Origin: Ktedonobacter racemifer
GTDB lineage: Bacteria > Chloroflexota > DTOL01 > JACQYG01
Assembly (NCBI GenBank): GCA_020723545.1
Contig: DYIS01000084.1
Location: 1-9,418, forward strand
Direction: 5' to 3'
Length of the DNA: 9,418 bases
Shown: positions 5,985 to 9,418 of the stretch, in pieces
How the letters are laid out: every line of letters begins with the position of its first letter
Position numbering within the stretch: the stretch's first letter is position 1
Translations under genes and position numbers: made by a program
The notes under the pieces: model-generated
Seen by the model: only the letters and a program-made list of their open reading frames with translations
The model's database searches: none
What the model was told of the DNA's origin: nothing

Positions 5985-7378
5985 TAGTAGGCGTTCTTGC
6001 CCGACAGGGCCACCCAGATGGTCCTGAGGATGATCTTGAAGTCCAACAGTAGGGACCAGTTCTCGATGTAGTACAGGTCGTAACGGGTGCGCTCTTCGAT
6101 CGAGGTGTCGCCCCTGAGCCCATTCACCTGGGCCCAGCCGGTGACCCCGGCTTTTTCCCAGTGGCGGTCCATGTAGCGGGGGACCTGCTTCCTGAATTGC
6201 TCCACATAGACCGGGCGCTCCGGCCTGGGCCCCACGACGCTCATCTCCCCCAAGAGGACGTTGATGAATTGCGGCATCTCATCGATGGAAAACCGCCGCA
6301 GGAAAGTGCCCAACCTGGTGCGGCGGGGATCATTTGCCGTGGTCCAGCCGGGGCCGTTGGCCTCGGCATCGGCTTTCATGGAACGGAACTTGATTACCTG
6401 GAACGGCTTTCCGTCCAGGCCCACCCGCTCTTGGACGTAAAATACCGGCCCTGGAGAATCAAGCTTGATCAGCAAGGCCATGAACAAGAGAAGAGGGGAG
6501 AAGATGACCAGAAACGCCACACTGAAGACCAGGTCGATGATGCGCTTGGCGCCCAGGCGCCAGCCCCGCAGGGCGGCATCGCGAATGCTCACCAGGGGCA
6601 TGCCAGAGAGATCCCCGATGCTCACCTCGGAGGATATCATCTGGAAAACGTCCGGGTAGACGCGCACGCTTACCTTTTCTCCTCCACACAGGGATACCAG
6701 GGAGATGATCTCCTGATGCGGGGCATGGGGCAGGGCGATGATGACCTCGTCCACCTTTTTCTCGCGGATCGCCTCCACGATGCATCCTTCCCCTCCGCAG
6801 ACCGGCACCCCCTCCACCTCCTTGAGGCCAGGGTCATTGTCAATGAAACCCACTACCCGATATCCCAACTCCGGAGATTCTCTAATGGTGTGCATGATCC
6901 GGCGGCCCACCGAGCCACCGCCGATGATGAGCACCTTGTGTTGGTCCCATCCGTGGGCCCGGAACACCGCCATGATAAATCCATTGATCACCCGGAGGGA
7001 GAAGACAAAGAAGATGGTCAAGAGCCACATATAGGCTAGCATCAGGCGAGGGGGGTCGTATTCCGATTTCAGGACCAGCGCGGAGACGGCGATGGCCGCC
7101 ACCGTGCCCACCGAAACCGCTACGAAGACGTAGTACAGCTCATCCAGCCGCGAGAAGCTGCGCTGCATAAAGTACAGCTTGTAGAACGCGAAGGTAACGA
7201 GCAGGGTCAGGTCATAGATCACGATAACCCGCAGGTATCCTGAAAGGGGAGCGATGTTCTGGGGAGCTGGCACTTCGGTGCTCAGGCGGAGGAAGTACGC
7301 CAGCACAAAAGCGAAGGTGAACATTGCCAGATCACTGGCCGCCTGGTAGATGGCAAAAAAGAGGTCGGTCCTTTTCAC
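5984..7378 (-). CDS. Polyprenyl-phosphate sugar-1-phosphate transferase (WbaP/WcaJ/CpsE-type), initiating exopolysaccharide synthesis
   Basis: This membrane enzyme transfers a hexose-1-phosphate from a nucleotide sugar to undecaprenyl phosphate, the first step of repeat-unit assembly at the inner membrane face. The 464 residues match the long polytopic family form. There are four N-terminal membrane helices (about 6-30, 48-69, 83-103, 113-137) and a Rossmann-like cytoplasmic domain with GGGSVGRR (153-160). A fifth, re-entrant hydrophobic helix (about 280-305) precedes the catalytic domain. The catalytic domain carries QERVGLDGKPFQVIKFRSM (316-334), the catalytic-type D366-E367 in RRFSIDEMPQFINVL, VGPRPERP (383-390) and the GVTGWAQVNGLRG block (411-423). 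Translation starts at GTG 7378, 3 bp after the preceding stop, with AGGGG upstream. The sugar (glucose, galactose or another) cannot be told from sequence. It is the last gene of the cluster and precedes the heat-shock promoter on the same strand. Confidence 0.94.
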   Translation of the reverse strand: MKRTDLFFAIYQAASDLAMFTFAFVLAYFLRLSTEVPAPQNIAPLSGYLRVIVIYDLTLLVTFAFYKLYFMQRSFSRLDELYYVFVAVSVGTVAAIAVSALVLKSEYDPPRLMLAYMWLLTIFFVFSLRVINGFIMAVFRAHGWDQHKVLIIGGGSVGRRIMHTIRESPELGYRVVGFIDNDPGLKEVEGVPVCGGEGCIVEAIREKKVDEVIIALPHAPHQEIISLVSLCGGEKVSVRVYPDVFQMISSEVSIGDLSGMPLVSIRDAALRGWRLGAKRIIDLVFSVAFLVIFSPLLLFMALLIKLDSPGPVFYVQERVGLDGKPFQVIKFRSMKADAEANGPGWTTANDPRRTRLGTFLRRFSIDEMPQFINVLLGEMSVVGPRPERPVYVEQFRKQVPRYMDRHWEKAGVTGWAQVNGLRGDTSIEERTRYDLYYIENWSLLLDFKIILRTIWVALSGKNAY

Positions 7379-7381
7379 TCG

Positions 7382-8251
7382 TTATCCCCTCGGCCGCACC
7401 AGGGCCCAGACAATGGCCAAAGCGCCCCGCAACAATATCCCGGTGAAAATGAGCCAATTCAAGAGAAAGAAGGTGTTTGCGGCGTAGTGCTTTCGATGGA
7501 AGATGTACATGGAACGATAGAACTCAAAACTGGTGCGCAGCGGTCGCTGCTTGGAGGACTCCCTTTTGTAGTGGAGCACCTGCACCTTGGGGTAATAGTA
7601 GATCTTCCAGCCCTTCTGTTTGATCCGGAAGGCCCAGTCCAGATCCTCGCCGTACATGAAGAAGCTCTCATCCAGGAGCCCAGCCTGCTCTATGGCCTGT
7701 CGGCGCACCATCATGAAGGCGCCTACCACCGAATCCACCTCGGCAGTCTCATCGGGGTCCAGGTAGGTTAGATTGTAGCGGCCGAAGCGGGGGCTTCCAG
7801 GAAGGATCTTGGATAACCCCGCCATCTGATAAAATGACACCAGGGGGGTGGGAAAGCTGCGCCGGCAAGCCAGGTCCAGGCTGCCATCGGCCCGCACCAG
7901 TTTGGGACCGGCAGCTCCAGCCTCAGGGTGCTGCTCCATGAAAGATAGCATCTGGCTGAGGGCATTGGTTGGCAGAACCGTGTCCGGGTTCAGCAGCAGG
8001 ATGTACCGTCCGCTGGATTGCCGCAGGCCGAGGTTATTGGCGTAAGCGTACCCGCCATCCACTGAACTGATCATTACCTTGACCTGGGGGTATTCGGTTC
8101 TTACCATCTCCGGCGAGCCATCGCTGGACCGGTTGTCGACTACGAAGACTTCGTAGGTGAAATCGCCCAGGCTGGCGAAGATAGAGCGCAAGCACTCCCG
8201 GAGTAATTCGCGAGTGTTGTAACTGACGCTGATTATCGACAGGTCAAGCAT
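7382..8251 (-). CDS. Family 2 glycosyltransferase, rhamnosyltransferase-like
   Basis: This is an inverting GT-A fold enzyme that would add a sugar from a nucleotide donor to the lipid-linked repeat unit. Of its 289 residues, the nucleotide-binding strand LSIISVSYNTRELL (4-17) leads to the loop DNRSSDGS (39-46). NPDT (88-91) takes the place of the DxD metal site, as is usual in WbbL/RfbN-type rhamnosyltransferases. The acceptor-side segment FFMYGEDLDWAFRIKQKGW (197-215) includes the probable catalytic base in the ED pair at 202-203. A hydrophobic helix (about 259-284) at the C-terminus probably anchors it to the membrane. I chose ATG 8251, which follows AAAGG at 6 nt; the GTG immediately before it (8254) has poor spacing. 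Rhamnose is only suggested by family resemblance. It is separated by 55 bp from the upstream glycosyltransferase and by 3 bp from the sugar-phosphate transferase, so it is co-transcribed with the latter. Confidence 0.93.
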   Translation of the reverse strand: MLDLSIISVSYNTRELLRECLRSIFASLGDFTYEVFVVDNRSSDGSPEMVRTEYPQVKVMISSVDGGYAYANNLGLRQSSGRYILLLNPDTVLPTNALSQMLSFMEQHPEAGAAGPKLVRADGSLDLACRRSFPTPLVSFYQMAGLSKILPGSPRFGRYNLTYLDPDETAEVDSVVGAFMMVRRQAIEQAGLLDESFFMYGEDLDWAFRIKQKGWKIYYYPKVQVLHYKRESSKQRPLRTSFEFYRSMYIFHRKHYAANTFFLLNWLIFTGILLRGALAIVWALVRPRG

Positions 8252-8306
8252 CACACGCCTTTGACCCGAAAACAGGCAAAAACGACCGCGGCGAACTCCC
8301 CTCCGT

Positions 8307-9284
8307 TTACCTGTGGCACGCGCCTCCCCGCAAACGCCAGAACAACCCCACAGGATAGCCGATCATTTTGGCCAGATCCCCCGTAACGCGGATCACCGGC
8401 ACCAGGATGGTCGCTTGCACGCGATGCGCCAGGGGCCAGCCGCGCATCATGGGCCAGAGCCGCCGATACGGCCGCCAGAGATAGACCAGAGCACCGGCCA
8501 GGACCAAGAGCCACAGAGATTTATACCAAAATCCAATGGCAAGTGCAAGAGGCCCCAGGGTATAGGCAGCGTAGCGGATCAGGTGCCGTTTGCGCCAGAG
8601 ATCGGCCTTGCCATCGCCCCGGGCATAGCGGAAGTACTGGAGGAAAAAGGACCCGAGGCTGGAACGAGGGCGAAAGTGGGCGATGGCCTGGGGAACGAAT
8701 TCAAATCGAAGTCCAGCTTGCCGCAGGCTGAGGTCAAACACCAGGTCTTCGCAATAGTCCAGCCACTCCGGGTAGCCGCCGACTGTTTCCCAGGCGGCTT
8801 TGGTAAAAGCCACCGACCGGCTGGAGGGCAGGAAGCTCTCCGGCGAGATCTCCCCCAGAGACGGAAGCGCCGTGGCCCCCATGGCCGCCTCGAAGACACC
8901 CTTAGGGTCCGCTAGAAAAAAGCCGCTCACCACGCCCGGCATGACCTCCTCGGGGTTTCGTCCGTTTTCCCAGGGCCTGGCCAGCTCCTCCAGCCAGCAG
9001 GGCTCCAGGCACACCCCGGCGTCGGTGCTGGCGATAATCTGGCCTGAGGCAGCCCGAATGGCCGCGTTGCGGCCCTGCGAGATGTTGCTGCCCGGCAAGG
9101 CCAGGACTTCGATGGGCATCCCGGAGGCCGCGAACTCCTGGATGATCTCTATGGTTCTATCGGTGGACCCGCCATCGGTGATGATGGTCTCGTCTGGCGG
9201 CCGCGTCTGAGCGCGCAAAGACACCAGCAGATCACCGATGGACTTCTCCTCGTCCTTCACGGTGCAGATCACAGATATCTTCAT
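8307..9284 (-). CDS. Family 2 glycosyltransferase with C-terminal membrane helices
   Basis: The 325-residue protein begins with a GT-A nucleotide-sugar-binding domain: ISVICTVKDEEKSI (3-16), DGGSTDRT (37-44), GRNAAIRAASGQIIASTDAG (71-90), in which TDAG stands for the metal-binding DxD. Further on are DYCEDLVFDLSLRQAG (176-191), with the ED pair expected to hold the catalytic base, and a Q-x-x-R-W-like region represented by QYFRYARGDGKADLW (216-230). Two hydrophobic segments (about 237-252 and 256-270) and a further amphipathic stretch (about 291-316) suggest attachment to the cytoplasmic membrane face. It probably extends a lipid-linked surface glycan together with the next two genes. Donor and acceptor are unknown. 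The ATG at 9284 has no good ribosome site, yet the product starts exactly where the family starts, so I keep it. Confidence 0.92.
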   Translation of the reverse strand: MKISVICTVKDEEKSIGDLLVSLRAQTRPPDETIITDGGSTDRTIEIIQEFAASGMPIEVLALPGSNISQGRNAAIRAASGQIIASTDAGVCLEPCWLEELARPWENGRNPEEVMPGVVSGFFLADPKGVFEAAMGATALPSLGEISPESFLPSSRSVAFTKAAWETVGGYPEWLDYCEDLVFDLSLRQAGLRFEFVPQAIAHFRPRSSLGSFFLQYFRYARGDGKADLWRKRHLIRYAAYTLGPLALAIGFWYKSLWLLVLAGALVYLWRPYRRLWPMMRGWPLAHRVQATILVPVIRVTGDLAKMIGYPVGLFWRLRGGACHR

Positions 9285-9331
9285 GTCAGGTTACGGTCTC
9301 TAAGCCAGGCCAGCGCCAGGGTTGCCAGTGG

Positions 9332-9364
9332 AGACTCCCGGTGTCTGGCAGACACCGGGAGTCT
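9332..9364 (-). other. Perfect 15-bp hairpin between the upstream gene and the glycosyltransferase
   Basis: The arms AGACTCCCGGTGTCT (9332-9346) and AGACACCGGGAGTCT (9350-9364) are exact reverse complements around the 3-nt loop GGC. The stem abuts the TAA of the partial gene at the right edge (9366-9364). A stable stem at a stop codon suggests a 3'-end or terminator element, but neither strand shows a T run next to it. It could instead be a dispersed palindromic repeat or a processing/stability element. Confidence 0.8.
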
Positions 9365-9417
9365 TAGGGGGGAACGGCCAGCAGCTCTCCCAGCATCGTC
9401 TTAATGGTTCTAGCCTC
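9364..9417 (-). CDS. C-terminal end of an unidentified upstream gene
   Basis: The last 17 codons of a minus-strand frame enter from the right edge: EARTIKTMLGELLAVPP, then TAA at 9366-9364. The helical, alternating character (TIKTMLGELLA) resembles the C-terminal helix of many glycosyltransferases. The stop coincides with the base of a strong hairpin, as genuine gene ends often do. The fragment is too short for a family assignment. Position 9418 belongs to the preceding codon. The neighbouring genes suggest polysaccharide synthesis, but that is context only. Confidence 0.45.
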   Translation of the reverse strand, partial: EARTIKTMLGELLAVPP

Positions 9418-9418
9418 G

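Noticed and set aside
8251..8514. An 87-codon minus-strand frame spanning the gap between the two glycosyltransferases
   Set aside because: Most of it overlaps the C-terminal coding part of the first glycosyltransferase in another frame, and its product resembles no known protein.
1..9418. An undescribed defence, mobile or secondary-metabolite system
   Set aside because: All long frames are explained by heat-shock, ribosomal-modification and polysaccharide genes. I saw no transposase, integrase, tandem repeat array, tRNA-associated attachment site or unknown operon.

Overview
The window is a high-GC bacterial chromosome segment (about 60% GC by eye) in which every convincing gene lies on the minus strand. 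Transcription therefore runs from the right edge to the left edge. The gene order hrcA-grpE-dnaK-dnaJ-prmA, a perfect CIRCE operator and a DnaK carrying the nucleotide-domain insertion absent from Bacillus-type DnaK together suggest a bacterium of the Chloroflexota (Anaerolineae-like) type. That assignment is an inference from protein flavour and synteny, not from a marker phylogeny.

Right third (about 5984-9418): a surface-polysaccharide gene cluster. It starts with the last 17 codons of an unidentified upstream gene, followed at its stop codon by a perfect 15-bp hairpin. Then come a family-2 glycosyltransferase with C-terminal membrane helices (8307-9284), a rhamnosyltransferase-like family-2 glycosyltransferase (7382-8251) and, 3 bp later, a WbaP/WcaJ/CpsE-type polyprenyl-phosphate sugar-1-phosphate transferase (5984-7378). 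The last enzyme would load the first sugar onto undecaprenyl phosphate; the two glycosyltransferases would extend the lipid-linked chain.

Middle (2200-5902): the heat-shock operon hrcA-grpE-dnaK. It is read from a near-consensus sigma-70 promoter whose start point falls inside a perfect CIRCE inverted repeat, so HrcA represses its own operon. GrpE is the nucleotide exchange factor for DnaK.

Left (1-2186): an intrinsic terminator directly after dnaK, then a separate sigma-70-like promoter with no CIRCE, then dnaJ and prmA (ribosomal protein L11 methyltransferase) 2 bp apart. The chaperone set thus appears split into an HrcA-controlled unit and a separately transcribed dnaJ-prmA unit. The prmA frame runs off the left edge, and its last 35 codons look unlike any PrmA C-terminus. 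That is the strangest coding signal here and may be a contig-end chimera.

No mobile element, CRISPR array, tRNA, rRNA or defence system is visible. Apart from the regulatory split and the odd prmA tail, this is an ordinary core-genome region, and I found no support for an undescribed biological system.
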